Source: Clostridium sp. HBUAS56010
Lineage (GTDB): Bacteria; Bacillota; Clostridia; Lachnospirales; Lachnospiraceae
Reading direction: 5' to 3'
NCBI RefSeq assembly: GCF_007115105.1
Contig: NZ_SULJ01000002.1
Coordinates: 62,001 to 126,000, forward strand
DNA length: 64,000 bases
Positions 1-8,983 of this stretch are shown piece after piece; position 1 is the stretch's first letter; each line of letters starts with the position of its first letter. A model generated the notes under the pieces. That model was not told the origin of the DNA, made no database searches, and worked only from the letters and a program-made list of their open reading frames with translations. The position numbers were made by a program, and so were the translations under genes.

Positions 1-922
1 CCTTAAATTCATCAGACTGGGCAATGTGGTATTGAGGCTGTCCCTCTGCCGGCATATGCCATTCTTTTACCGGTTCTCCGATTCCATCCCCATTCTGCTC
101 ACAACCGATAAAAGGCCAGCCATTGTTAAAGCACATAGGCTGAAGGTGGGTGATTCTTCCAAGCTCGTACACATCCTGGAAATGAACAAACCAGTGTCTT
201 CCATCCACACCTGTAACCCAGCCGCCCTGGTGAGGTCCGTTCACATCCGTCTCTCCCTGGTGCATCACAATCCGGTATTCATAAGGACCTGTTACAGACT
301 TGGAACGAAGAACAGACTGCCAGCCTGTTGCCACTCCGCCGGAAGGCATTAAAATATAATACTCTTCCTCATATTTATAGAACTTCGGTCCCTCAGTGGT
401 TGGTCCAAGCTGTTCTCCGTCAAAGATGGTAACCGGCTCTCCCAGGATTTTTCTGCATTCCGGATCAATCTCTACAAGATCCAGGCGATGCTTGATTCCA
501 GACCGGCTGTTGGCATAAGCAAATACCATGTATGCTTTCCCATCATCATCCCAGATTGGACATGGGTCAATCCAGCCTTTCGCCGCATGAAGGCAGTGGA
601 GTTCAAATTCTCCATAAGGGTCTTTGCTGCTGGCAACAAAAATCCCTTCATCCGGAAGAGGAATAAATACATAAAATGTACCCTCATGGTGGCGGATGGA
701 GGGTGCCCAGGTCCCGGAACCATGGGAAGGGCGGTCGTACTTTTCAAACGGAAGGGACTTTACACAGTAATTGATGATCTCCCAGTGCACAAGGTCCTTG
801 GAATGAAGAAGAGGAACCCCTGGCAGATAGCTGAAAGAAGAAGCTACCATATAATAGTCTTCTCCCACCCGGATCACGTCCGGATCTGAATAGTCTGCAT
901 ACAAAATCGGATTTTGGTACAT
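1..922 (-). CDS. Glycoside hydrolase family 43 enzyme (beta-xylosidase / arabinofuranosidase type), C-terminus off the window
   Basis: Seen: an open frame from ATG at 922 to the left edge, about 307 codons without a stop, preceded by AGGGGG (ribosome site) eight bases upstream. The protein starts MYQNPILYADYSDPDVIRVG and contains WAPSIR, a WIDPCPIWDDDG stretch and TEGPKFYK. Known of the family: GH43 five-bladed propellers use an Asp in the first SDPD-like motif as base, a second Asp in the DPxxFxDDDG-like motif, and a Glu in the EGP motif as acid; all three are visible. No signal peptide, so it probably acts in the cytoplasm on imported xylo- or arabino-oligosaccharides. It is the last visible gene of the minus-strand transporter operon. 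The exact substrate (xylosidase or arabinofuranosidase) cannot be told, and the C-terminal domain is missing from view. Confidence 0.88.
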   Translation of the reverse strand, partial: MYQNPILYADYSDPDVIRVGEDYYMVASSFSYLPGVPLLHSKDLVHWEIINYCVKSLPFEKYDRPSHGSGTWAPSIRHHEGTFYVFIPLPDEGIFVASSKDPYGEFELHCLHAAKGWIDPCPIWDDDGKAYMVFAYANSRSGIKHRLDLVEIDPECRKILGEPVTIFDGEQLGPTTEGPKFYKYEEEYYILMPSGGVATGWQSVLRSKSVTGPYEYRIVMHQGETDVNGPHQGGWVTGVDGRHWFVHFQDVYELGRITHLQPMCFNNGWPFIGCEQNGDGIGEPVKEWHMPAEGQPQYHIAQSDEFK

Positions 923-1000
923 GTCATTACCCCCTGAGTAATTTTATTTTAATATAGAAAAAGAGGCAGACATTCTGCCCCTTGTTTCTGCCCGAAACCA

Positions 1001-1837
1001 TTATTCCTTTACGGCTCCGATATTAACACCCTGAATGAAATACTTCTGGCAGAACGGATAAATAATCATGAATGGAAGGATTGCAACAATAACTGCCGCA
1101 TTCTTTACCGTATTCTCCGTTGCTCCGCCAATTGCAGTAGGCAAGTCACTTCCCAGTATAACAGACCTTAGCTTCATTTGGAAGTTATATAAGTTTTCAT
1201 TTGTAATATAGAGTTTGTAGTTCGTATAATCATTCCAGTAAGATACTGCATACATCAGACCAATTGCAGTAAGTGCTGCTTTGGAAAGAGGTAAAACAAT
1301 CTTTAAGAAGATTCCCATAGGAGGGCATCCATCAATCTCAGCAGATTCAAAAAGGCTTGCCGGGATTCCCTCAAAGAAGTTTCTCATCAGAACCATATTA
1401 TAAACATTGATTGCAGGAAGCAGGACTACTACAAACAGGGTATTGGTCATATGAAGAGACTTCATAACCAGGTAAGTAGGAATCATACCACCGTTGAATA
1501 TCATGGTAAACAACATTAAGTTTGCGAACAGAGTTCTTCCAGGCATCTTCCACTGGATCAGTACATATGCACCTAATGTGGCAACAATAAGACCGATAAC
1601 AGTACCTACTATCGTTGTAAAACAGGATACTAAAAACGGGCGGTAAAGCGTAGGATTGGTAAATACGGAAATATATCCGGCAAGACCAAACTTTTCAGGA
1701 AAAAGTTTCATTCCATAGGCTGTCTTTAAATCAAATGAGTCAATCAAAACTTTGTAGATGGGAATAATCATGATAAGGCTTATGATCACGAATATTATCA
1801 CCAGCGCATAGTCAAATGCGGTTGCTTTCTTTTTCAT
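1001..1837 (-). CDS. Carbohydrate ABC transporter permease, CUT1 family (LplC/YtcP-like)
   Basis: A 278-residue membrane protein with about six hydrophobic segments. The cytoplasmic EAA loop, which docks on the ATPase, is visible as ESAEIDGCPPMGIFLKIVLP around residues 163-182, and the typical C-terminal ending FIQGVNIGAVKE is present. This length and ending are characteristic of the second permease of the LplABC/YtcQP-YteP type oligosaccharide importers. It follows the other permease gene by 14 bp in the same operon, so it is the second half of the membrane channel. No ATPase gene is adjacent, as usual for CUT1 systems that share a general MsmX-type ATPase. Substrate is inferred only from the neighbouring GH43 gene: a plant cell-wall oligosaccharide. 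Confidence 0.92.
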   Translation of the reverse strand: MKKKATAFDYALVIIFVIISLIMIIPIYKVLIDSFDLKTAYGMKLFPEKFGLAGYISVFTNPTLYRPFLVSCFTTIVGTVIGLIVATLGAYVLIQWKMPGRTLFANLMLFTMIFNGGMIPTYLVMKSLHMTNTLFVVVLLPAINVYNMVLMRNFFEGIPASLFESAEIDGCPPMGIFLKIVLPLSKAALTAIGLMYAVSYWNDYTNYKLYITNENLYNFQMKLRSVILGSDLPTAIGGATENTVKNAAVIVAILPFMIIYPFCQKYFIQGVNIGAVKE

Positions 1838-1851
1838 GTTTTTCTCCTTCC

Positions 1852-2811
1852 CTACACAATTCCCCGTCCTCTAACTTTATAGCTTGCCCTGTTACAAATC
1901 AATACCAGGACACAACCAACCAGTGAGGAAACCAAACCAACCGCTGTTGTATAGCCGTAATCAGGAAGTGCTCCGGAATTAAATGTCTGTGTGTAAATAT
2001 ATGTCTGAAGTACATCTGCCTTCTGAATAACTGCACTATTCTGTAATACGAACACGGATTCAAACAGGTTCATTACTTTAGCCAGATTCAGAATCAGTAC
2101 TGTTATAATCGTATTATAAAGAGCTGGCATGGTGATATAGCGGAGTTTGTTCCATCTGCCTGCACCATCCATGGAAGCGGCTTCATATAGCTCCGGATTA
2201 ATTCCTGAAAGGGTAGCCATGAATATAATTGTTCCCCATCCGGTATCTTTCCAGATATTGATGCCATAGAACATGGAAGTCCACCAGTTCTGATCTCCCA
2301 GGAAGTAAATACCATCTTTTACAATTCCGAACTTCATAAGTAAAGAGTTTACCAGTCCGGCACTGGTAGGAGAAAGAATCAAGGTAAATACAGAAGCAGT
2401 AACTACCCATGACATAAAGTGAGGGAGATATACCACTGTCTGAGCAATCTTTTTGAATATAACGGATCGAAGTTCATTGAGCATAATGGAAAGAATAACT
2501 GCCATGAACGTATTCAGTAATAACTTTAATATACTTAAGGTTATTGTATTGCTAAATGCACTCCAGAAGCCTGGCATATGAATCATCTTATCAAAATGTT
2601 GAAGACCCACAAATACAGGATCTTTGATTCCCTTATAGGAATAAAACGCATACCGGATACCAATCATGGGAAGGTAATGAAAGACCACTGCAAATAACAG
2701 CACTGGTAAAAACATCATGTAAAATCCCTTGTAGTAGCGTAGTGAAACCAGCAGAGGCCGTTTATTGTCGCCTGCAGCTTTCGCTGCAGGCCCTTTCTTA
2801 TTTCCAATCAT
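1852..2811 (-). CDS. Carbohydrate ABC transporter permease, CUT1 family (LplB/YteP-like)
   Basis: A 319-residue integral membrane protein. A cytoplasmic N-terminal tail is followed by the first membrane helix (GFYMMFLPVLLFAVVFHYLP) and five more. The EAA loop is seen as LYEAASMDGAGRWNKLRYIT around residues 208-227. The N-terminal segment with YYKGFYMMFLPVLLF and PMIGIRYAFYSYK is typical of the LplB/YteP branch. It lies 17 bp downstream of the binding-protein gene and 14 bp upstream of the second permease gene, the standard order binding protein - permease 1 - permease 2. Together they form an importer for a complex sugar; specificity is not readable from this subunit. Confidence 0.92.
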   Translation of the reverse strand: MIGNKKGPAAKAAGDNKRPLLVSLRYYKGFYMMFLPVLLFAVVFHYLPMIGIRYAFYSYKGIKDPVFVGLQHFDKMIHMPGFWSAFSNTITLSILKLLLNTFMAVILSIMLNELRSVIFKKIAQTVVYLPHFMSWVVTASVFTLILSPTSAGLVNSLLMKFGIVKDGIYFLGDQNWWTSMFYGINIWKDTGWGTIIFMATLSGINPELYEAASMDGAGRWNKLRYITMPALYNTIITVLILNLAKVMNLFESVFVLQNSAVIQKADVLQTYIYTQTFNSGALPDYGYTTAVGLVSSLVGCVLVLICNRASYKVRGRGIV

Positions 2812-2828
2812 AGTTTACCTTCCTAATT

Positions 2829-4409
2829 CTAGTTTGCAGAAGCCTTTTCGTTTAAAGAATCTACAATCATCTTTGACCATTTTGCTCCGCTTTCGCTTTC
2901 AAATCTCTTATAAGCATCTTCAATCGAAGTTCCCTGAACGATTACGTCTGCAATAATGGAATTCTTCAGTGTTGTTAAATCTCCGTTGTAAGTAGCCATC
3001 GCATCGGTTGACGGTACGATACTTGCCTGACGGCAGTTTTCATTGAAAATTGTCTGAGATATCTCAGCAGTTTCATCAATGGTGTCTTTTCCTGGATCTC
3101 CATCCCATTTAACAATCGAAAGCATTGGATCAATATGCTGTTTTGTATACTGAGTTCCTGGTCTCTCCAGACTCTCTCTCTGGTGGAACTGACCTTCTGA
3201 ATATGTGTTCTCAAGAATGGTCTCAGCCTTTGTTGACCAGTGTACATCTTCTACTCCATAACTCCAGAGAGTCTGCATATCACCACCATCTAACATGGAT
3301 TCAATGAAATATTTATAGATGCCTTCTGGATTCTCTGCAGAAGAGGTAATACACCATACTGGTGCAGTTCTCTCTACATAAGATCCAACTTCTTTGATTG
3401 GCTTTAAGGCTACTAATTCGCCATCTAATCCATTCACTTCTAAGTTGTTCTTTAAGTTGGTTCCCCAGGTACCTGCCCAGTAAGTAAATACGCCAAATTT
3501 ATCTTCGTAGAACTTGTTCCGGCAGTCATTGGTTCCGTTTGTTAAAGTTTCTTTATCAATATAACCCTTTGAATAAGCATCTCTTAAACGGGTTAAAGCT
3601 TCTTTAAAGTTGTCTTTTGTGAATCCATCATAATAGACACCATCTTCACCTTTCATGAAGGAAGGATATGCATCCTGATAAAATTCTGGGAAGTAGTTGG
3701 TAAATGGTGATTCCTCTCCGATGAACTTGGAAGCAGACACACCATAAGTATCTCCGTTAACTCCGTTTCCGTCTGGATCACCCTCGGTGAATGCTTTTAA
3801 CATATTTAAGTACTCATCATAAGTCTCAGGTGCTTTCAGACCTACATTATCAAGCCATTTCTTCTTTACATAAGTGATACAGCCGTTTCCTCTTGTTACA
3901 GGAAGACCATATAACTTGTCATCTATTTTCATATTATCAATTACATCTTCACTGGTTACACGTCCGGAAGCCTTTAATTCAGAATTGTTCCAGGTGTCTG
4001 TCATATCCCAGAGTGCACCCTCCTGTGCATATCCTGCATAGTAGGTAGAAGATAGTAAAATGACATCAGGCCAGTTCTCTGGACCGGAAGCAAATGTCTG
4101 ACCCAATACATCATAATAAGCATCATGGTCTGGCTGAATGATCTCTAACTTAATTCCGGTAAGTTCTTCCCATCGTGCTACAAAAGCATCTCTGTTATTT
4201 GCCTTTGTTGTAACCGTGCCGTTTACCATAACAGTAATCTTCTCCGGTTTCTTTACTTCACTCTTAGCTGTTGATTCTCCCCCAGCGGAGCCTGTTTCTG
4301 CGCTTGTTGTTTCTGTTCCTTTTTTAGAATTTGAGGAACATCCGCTCAGTGCAACAGATGCCACCATTGTTGCAGCCATACCGACTGCAAGCATTTTCTT
4401 AATTCTCAT
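2829..4409 (-). CDS. Extracellular solute-binding lipoprotein of the CUT1 sugar importer
   Basis: A 526-residue protein with a lipoprotein signal peptide: charged start MRIKK, hydrophobic core, and lipobox LSGC with the acylated Cys at residue 24. A Ser/Thr/Glu-rich linker follows, then a family-1 type extracellular binding fold (ITVMVNGTV..., later PDVILLSSTYYAGYAQEGALWDMTD). The large size, about 500 residues, matches the LplA/YtcQ group that binds oligosaccharides rather than monosaccharides. It is the first gene of the minus-strand operon and is divergent from the membrane-bound AraC regulator, which probably controls it. Ligand not determinable from sequence; a xylan, arabinan or pectin fragment is likely from the GH43 neighbour. 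Confidence 0.93.
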   Translation of the reverse strand: MRIKKMLAVGMAATMVASVALSGCSSNSKKGTETTSAETGSAGGESTAKSEVKKPEKITVMVNGTVTTKANNRDAFVARWEELTGIKLEIIQPDHDAYYDVLGQTFASGPENWPDVILLSSTYYAGYAQEGALWDMTDTWNNSELKASGRVTSEDVIDNMKIDDKLYGLPVTRGNGCITYVKKKWLDNVGLKAPETYDEYLNMLKAFTEGDPDGNGVNGDTYGVSASKFIGEESPFTNYFPEFYQDAYPSFMKGEDGVYYDGFTKDNFKEALTRLRDAYSKGYIDKETLTNGTNDCRNKFYEDKFGVFTYWAGTWGTNLKNNLEVNGLDGELVALKPIKEVGSYVERTAPVWCITSSAENPEGIYKYFIESMLDGGDMQTLWSYGVEDVHWSTKAETILENTYSEGQFHQRESLERPGTQYTKQHIDPMLSIVKWDGDPGKDTIDETAEISQTIFNENCRQASIVPSTDAMATYNGDLTTLKNSIIADVIVQGTSIEDAYKRFESESGAKWSKMIVDSLNEKASAN

Positions 4410-4460
4410 TTTAAACCTCCCAATAATTAATATTCTGGTGCGTTTCGGTAACGCAATATG

Positions 4461-4515
4461 ATCATAGCATCAATAATGTTCAATGGCAACGAACACTTTT
4501 TACTTTCATTGTTCA
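4461..4515 (-). promoter_or_regulatory. Promoter of the sugar-transport operon with TGTTCA repeats
   Basis: On the minus strand a TTGCCA box (4489-4484) is separated by exactly 17 bases from TATGAT (4466-4461), a good housekeeping promoter for the binding-protein gene. TGTTCA occurs in direct orientation at 4477-4482 and 4510-4515, 33 bp (about three helical turns) apart, and TGTTC/GAACA forms a small inverted repeat (4477-4481, 4491-4495) around the -35 box. Spaced direct repeats next to a -35 box are the usual form of AraC-family sites; that the divergent regulator binds here is inference. The remainder of the gap to the regulator gene shows nothing further that I can name. Confidence 0.55.
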
Positions 4516-4738
4516 CTTTTCACTTAATGCTCTCTTTATCGACGCCTTTATTGGGAACTTTTTATATTTGATGCTTGATATATCTGGTTTATACCTAAAA
4601 TTTATATGAAAAAACAGGCATTTTCCAAGCATACATTATTTACTCTCAGTATACAGATTTTAAATTATTCACTGATTTGATTGATTTTAGAAGCATTTCA
4701 TACTATAATTTTCTCATATGAACAAAGGAACGGTGCTT

Positions 4739-6985
4739 ATGAAAAATCGCAACAGACACAAACATGGAATTCCATTTAAGAATCAACTGATATTTTCCTA
4801 TACTATTATATTGGCTATTATCCTGATCATTGGGGTGTTTTTATATTTCATTTCCTCCAGGCAGGTTAAAAACGGCATCAATCAGCAGAACCGTCTTTCC
4901 ATGTCTGCCTCCGTTACTCAGCTTGACAGCAGTATGCAATTGATGAATGCCGCAGCAAGGCAGATTTCCGCCAACCGTCTTTTCATTGATCTGGCAGACT
5001 ATTCGGGAACAGAAGGCGTAGACTTTTATTATCAGGGTTATCAGACCCAGCTCAGTTTAAAATCTGTCACACCGGTGGAGCTGCTGCTGCCAATCAGCAA
5101 CTCCTTTATTTACATGGAAAAATCCGGATATGTAGTATCTTCTACCACTTTTTCTGACTTAAGCTTCTTTGCAGCCACCAACACCAAATACCGCCTGGAA
5201 CCGGAATCCTTTTCTAAAATTCTGGTTAATGCAAAGAACTGGAACCGTTTTATTCCCATGACAGATATTGAGGGCAATTCTAAGAACTACCTGTATCTCT
5301 ATCCTTTGTTTAACCCGGTAAGCACAGACGGTAAACCTGTATCCGTTTTGTGCTATTTATTTGATTATGACCTGGTTACAGAATATTTTTCCGGAATTAA
5401 CTTATATGACCAGGGATATGTTGTTTCCTATGATAAGAATGGTTCCCAGATGTTCTTTCTGACCGATGGGGCTTCACCAGTTTCTTTTGATCAGTTAAAA
5501 GGCTTAGATTACCATAATCAGATTGCCCACATGGTATCAGAAGACAGCAGACAGGAGATGTTAGTGACTTCTGCTTCCTCTTCCTATAATAACTGGAATT
5601 ACTATCTGATTCAGCCAGAAGATAAGGCTTACTACTCCATTATGCCTTACCAGAGATTCTTTACCATCATTACCATCGCTTCTTTTATGGCAGGCGGAGC
5701 TCTTGTTGTTGTCTTTTCCTCCTTTGGAAGCCGGTATTTAACCCAGTTATATAATGAACTGGTTTTAAACGAATCCATGGCTTCCTCCTTAAACACTCTT
5801 GTGGAAAAGCAAAAACCTATGGTTTTGGAATCCTATATGAGAAGAATCATGGAAGGCAGCATCACGACCAACGAAGAAAAAGATTACATCATCAATGAGC
5901 TGTCCCTGGAAAAACCAGAGATTAAATACCATGTTCTCTATACAGAGGTGTCTCCTTCTGAGGATTCTAATATTAATTCTCACGATATGGAACTGCTGAT
6001 ACAAAATTATGACACCCTTGTAAGGGAAGCTCTCCGACGCTATTACCCTGACCCTGGTTACATCTACAAACCATCTGACCGAATCTTTGCCATATTGATT
6101 GCTTCCGACAAATCAGAGCCTTACGATGCAATTATGGCACGGGAAAAAGAAACTTTTATCAAACTTCACACAGAGCTTCTTGAAAAATACGGAATCTGGA
6201 TCAGCGGAGGATTCGGAGACAGAAACGGAATGGTATCTTACACATGGAAATCCTATCAGCAGGCAAAAGAGGCACAATCCATTACAACAGCAGATAATTA
6301 TATTTTAAGCTGTGATGTAAACCACTCAAATGATGTTTACTACTATCCGGAAAGTCTTTCCGTACAGTTAAGCGGATTTATCTCCAGCGGAAACAGAGAT
6401 CAGGTCCAGGAATTATTTAAACTGATACGAAATGAAAACACGAAAAAGAAAAATTTATCCTATACCCAGAGAAACTGGCTGGTTGCCGATGTCCGCTCCA
6501 CCGTATTTAAAAAACGGCATAATCTTCTGACAGATAATCTTCCTCCGGAAAAACTAAAACTTCTTGATATGATTGACAAACAGTTTGAAGGAGATATGAG
6601 TTTAAGTATTCTGGAAACCATCGCTTTAGAGCTGTGCGATGTATGCGGTTCAGAGGGGAACGAACTGATCCTTAAGATTCAGGCATACATTAATAACAAT
6701 TATCATGACCCAGACCTGGGACTGACTAAGATTTCCGATGAATTTGGAATATCCGAAAACTATTTCAGCTACCTCTTTAAAAAAGAAGTATCCGAAAACT
6801 TTTCCAACTATCTGGAGCGCCTGCGCATGGCAAAGGCAAAGGAAATCATATCAGAAACAGATACAAGCCTTTCCACCTTATACCAGTACCTGGGTTATAA
6901 CAATGCCGCCTCTTTCCGGCGGGCATTTAAAAAGAATTTTGGTGTTTCACCAAAAGAAATGAGAGATAAAGTAAATGCAAAATGA
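4739..6985 (+). CDS. Membrane-anchored AraC-family regulator (YesS/YtdP-like)
   Basis: An AraC-family activator fused to a membrane sensor. A first transmembrane helix (FSYTIILAIILIIGVFLYFIS) is followed by an extracytoplasmic domain of about 260 residues, a second helix near residues 305-325, a cytoplasmic linker, and a C-terminal pair of helix-turn-helix motifs ending FRRAFKKNFGVSPKEMRD. An ATG at 4718 would give 755 residues. I prefer 4739 (748 residues), because AAAGGA lies nine bases upstream of it and nothing similar precedes 4718. Known relatives in Bacillus sense extracellular glycan products or respond to the binding protein and switch on the adjacent importer. The divergent position next to the transport operon supports that role. 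It overlaps the next gene by 11 bp. Confidence 0.87.
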   Translation: MKNRNRHKHGIPFKNQLIFSYTIILAIILIIGVFLYFISSRQVKNGINQQNRLSMSASVTQLDSSMQLMNAAARQISANRLFIDLADYSGTEGVDFYYQGYQTQLSLKSVTPVELLLPISNSFIYMEKSGYVVSSTTFSDLSFFAATNTKYRLEPESFSKILVNAKNWNRFIPMTDIEGNSKNYLYLYPLFNPVSTDGKPVSVLCYLFDYDLVTEYFSGINLYDQGYVVSYDKNGSQMFFLTDGASPVSFDQLKGLDYHNQIAHMVSEDSRQEMLVTSASSSYNNWNYYLIQPEDKAYYSIMPYQRFFTIITIASFMAGGALVVVFSSFGSRYLTQLYNELVLNESMASSLNTLVEKQKPMVLESYMRRIMEGSITTNEEKDYIINELSLEKPEIKYHVLYTEVSPSEDSNINSHDMELLIQNYDTLVREALRRYYPDPGYIYKPSDRIFAILIASDKSEPYDAIMAREKETFIKLHTELLEKYGIWISGGFGDRNGMVSYTWKSYQQAKEAQSITTADNYILSCDVNHSNDVYYYPESLSVQLSGFISSGNRDQVQELFKLIRNENTKKKNLSYTQRNWLVADVRSTVFKKRHNLLTDNLPPEKLKLLDMIDKQFEGDMSLSILETIALELCDVCGSEGNELILKIQAYINNNYHDPDLGLTKISDEFGISENYFSYLFKKEVSENFSNYLERLRMAKAKEIISETDTSLSTLYQYLGYNNAASFRRAFKKNFGVSPKEMRDKVNAK

Positions 6986-8291
6986 AAAAAAGCTCATGAT
7001 TGAACAAGCAGAAACCATATGGACCAGACTTCAAAACAGCGGACTTCCCATTCACAGTTTTCTTATGGATTATCAGGGGACAACCATAAAAGAAGCCTAT
7101 CAGGCTCCTTATGGACCTTCTGATCTGCACCGGATGTTTTCCATTACCAAAAGCTTCTGTTCTATTGCCATTGGTTTTTTATGTGCTGACAAAAAGATCA
7201 CTTTGGAAGACTTTATTGTGGATTATTTTCCAGAATACTGTTCCGGGGAAACTCACCCATGGCTAAAAGAGATGACCATCCGCCACATGTTAACCATGGA
7301 AACCTGCCACACTTCCACCACCTATAAGATTCATTCGGAAAAAAATTGGGTGGAAAGCTTTTTTATTACTCCGCCTTCTCACCGAAGCGGACAGATCTTT
7401 CTTTATGATACCTCCTCCAGTCATACTCTTGCCGCATTGGTTCAAAAGCTTACTGGAAAAGGGGTCTTACAGTACTTAAGGGACAAATGCCTGGATCAGA
7501 TCGGTTTCTCCAAAGAATCCTACCTTCTCAAGGATCCTTTCGGTGCAGAGATGGGAGGTTCCGGGCTAATGGCTCTTCCTTCTGATTTATTAAAGCTCGG
7601 GCGATACTGCCTGAATGAAATTTTAGAAGGACAGGGCGATTTTGCAGATTATTTGCGAGAAGCGGTTTCATTCCAGGTTCCTACCCTCCATTTTGGTCAG
7701 ACCTTTGAGGAACAACAGGGGTATGGATATCAGTTCTGGCGCATTCGCAAAGGGTTTGCCATGTATGGCATGGGCGGTCAATATGTACTCTTTTATCCAG
7801 AACAGAATCTGGTCTTTGCCATCACCGCTGACACCCAGAATATAAAAGGGGGCAATCAGATCATACTGGATACCATTAGTAATTCCATAGGTTCCATTTC
7901 TATGAAAGAAACCGTCATTCCCCCTATTTGCGGCAGCAGAACTTACCGCCTGTTAGAAAATGAAAAGGGATTTAAGTCCATCTCCCTTTCCTTTGACCAT
8001 TCAGAAGGAGTCTTTGTACTATCCGGCGTCAAAAAAACGTTCTACATTCCATTTTCATTTACAGAAGCTAAAGTGAGTGTTCTAAAGGGTTATGAAGAAC
8101 GAATTGCAGTAAAAGCTGTCTGGGCAGATTCCACTTCTTTGTATCTTCCAGTGCAGATTGTAGGGGAATCGGTTGGCTCCATACACATCATGCTAAAGCT
8201 GTCTGATGAAGCGGTTACCCTTTGGATGAGAAAAGTGGAAGAAACTTATTTTGCTGAATTCCAGGGCTTTTTCGAAGGTATAAGAGAATAA
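6975..8291 (+). CDS. Serine hydrolase of the beta-lactamase / class C PBP-like family
   Basis: A 438-residue protein with the nucleophile motif SITK (residues 56-59, S-x-x-K) and a second motif around YDTSSSH that sits where the Tyr-containing YxN motif of class C enzymes lies. AMYGMGGQYVLFYP corresponds to the third (HxG/KTG-like) region. The C-terminal 130 residues form an additional beta-rich domain, common in esterase-like members. No signal peptide, so it is cytoplasmic, which argues against antibiotic resistance and for an esterase or peptidase on an imported compound. It starts inside the regulator gene (11-bp overlap), implying translational coupling. Deacetylation or deacylation of glycan fragments is a possibility but only inferred from context. 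Confidence 0.78.
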   Translation: MQNEKKLMIEQAETIWTRLQNSGLPIHSFLMDYQGTTIKEAYQAPYGPSDLHRMFSITKSFCSIAIGFLCADKKITLEDFIVDYFPEYCSGETHPWLKEMTIRHMLTMETCHTSTTYKIHSEKNWVESFFITPPSHRSGQIFLYDTSSSHTLAALVQKLTGKGVLQYLRDKCLDQIGFSKESYLLKDPFGAEMGGSGLMALPSDLLKLGRYCLNEILEGQGDFADYLREAVSFQVPTLHFGQTFEEQQGYGYQFWRIRKGFAMYGMGGQYVLFYPEQNLVFAITADTQNIKGGNQIILDTISNSIGSISMKETVIPPICGSRTYRLLENEKGFKSISLSFDHSEGVFVLSGVKKTFYIPFSFTEAKVSVLKGYEERIAVKAVWADSTSLYLPVQIVGESVGSIHIMLKLSDEAVTLWMRKVEETYFAEFQGFFEGIRE

Positions 8292-8313
8292 GAAGGATTA
8301 TTTTCCTCAATGA

Positions 8314-8364
8314 AAAGAACTCCAGATCGTCGGTTAATCTCATTCCGACAATCTGGAGTTCTTT
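8314..8364. terminator. Bidirectional rho-independent terminator
   Basis: A 20-bp stem (8314-8333 with 8345-8364, one mismatch) encloses an 11-base loop. The outer bases are A-rich on the left and T-rich on the right, so it can stop transcription from both converging genes, the serine hydrolase and the small membrane protein. Confidence 0.85.
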
Positions 8365-8378
8365 CTCTATATTCCATG

Positions 8379-8774
8379 TTACTCATTCCCTGCCATATTC
8401 CTTGTATGAAGAACACCACCTTCAATGGTAAACAAACCGCCTTTGCTTCGCATCACCGAGTAATATTCCTGTTCTCCACGAGATAAACCATACACAATCT
8501 GTACGGTCTTCCAATTACTCCGATATATGGTACCTACTTTTGTGATCTCCGGTATCTGGTTGGTTCTGCTGACTTCAACCATATTCCTGTTATGAACCAT
8601 ATCTACATAATTATATCTGGTAATCGTAACAGACAGCACAAGACCCATGGTCAGAAAACCAAAAAGCCCGGTAAACATCACCCATTCCTTTCCTAAAAAG
8701 AATAGAATAAATAACAGAACCATAACTATTATGTATATGATTCCGTAAGCTGTAATACCTACTATATTCGTCAT
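8379..8774 (-). CDS. Small membrane protein of unknown function
   Basis: I do not recognise the family. The start is taken at ATG 8774 (131 residues) because AGGGG lies eight bases upstream; an ATG at 8828 would add 18 polar residues with no ribosome site. Two adjacent hydrophobic segments are visible (GIIYIIVMVLLFILFFLG and VMFTGLFGFLTMGLVLSVTI). They are followed by a soluble tail of about 75 residues with short beta-like stretches (TIYRSNWKTVQIVYGLSRGE and LFTIEGGVLHTR). It stands alone, convergent with the preceding gene and divergent from the following one. Confidence 0.65.
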   Translation of the reverse strand: MTNIVGITAYGIIYIIVMVLLFILFFLGKEWVMFTGLFGFLTMGLVLSVTITRYNYVDMVHNRNMVEVSRTNQIPEITKVGTIYRSNWKTVQIVYGLSRGEQEYYSVMRSKGGLFTIEGGVLHTRNMAGNE

Positions 8775-8983
8775 ATCTCCCACCCCTGTATCTGTTAATC
8801 GTTCACCCTTTCTTCTATATAAAATCATAGCATATCTTGTAATAAAATCATAGGCATAACATCCTTATTTTACCATATAAGGGTAAAACATGTAGAAACC
8901 ATTCAGCAGGCATGATAGAATCATGATAAGTATTGACTTTATGAAACAGGGAACATTAGATGGTGAGAGGAGTGACTAAAAAT

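Noticed and set aside
488-889. Plus-strand frame of 133 codons at the left end
   Set aside because: It lies opposite the GH43 gene, whose minus-strand frame has family motifs and runs off the edge; the plus frame has no ribosome site.
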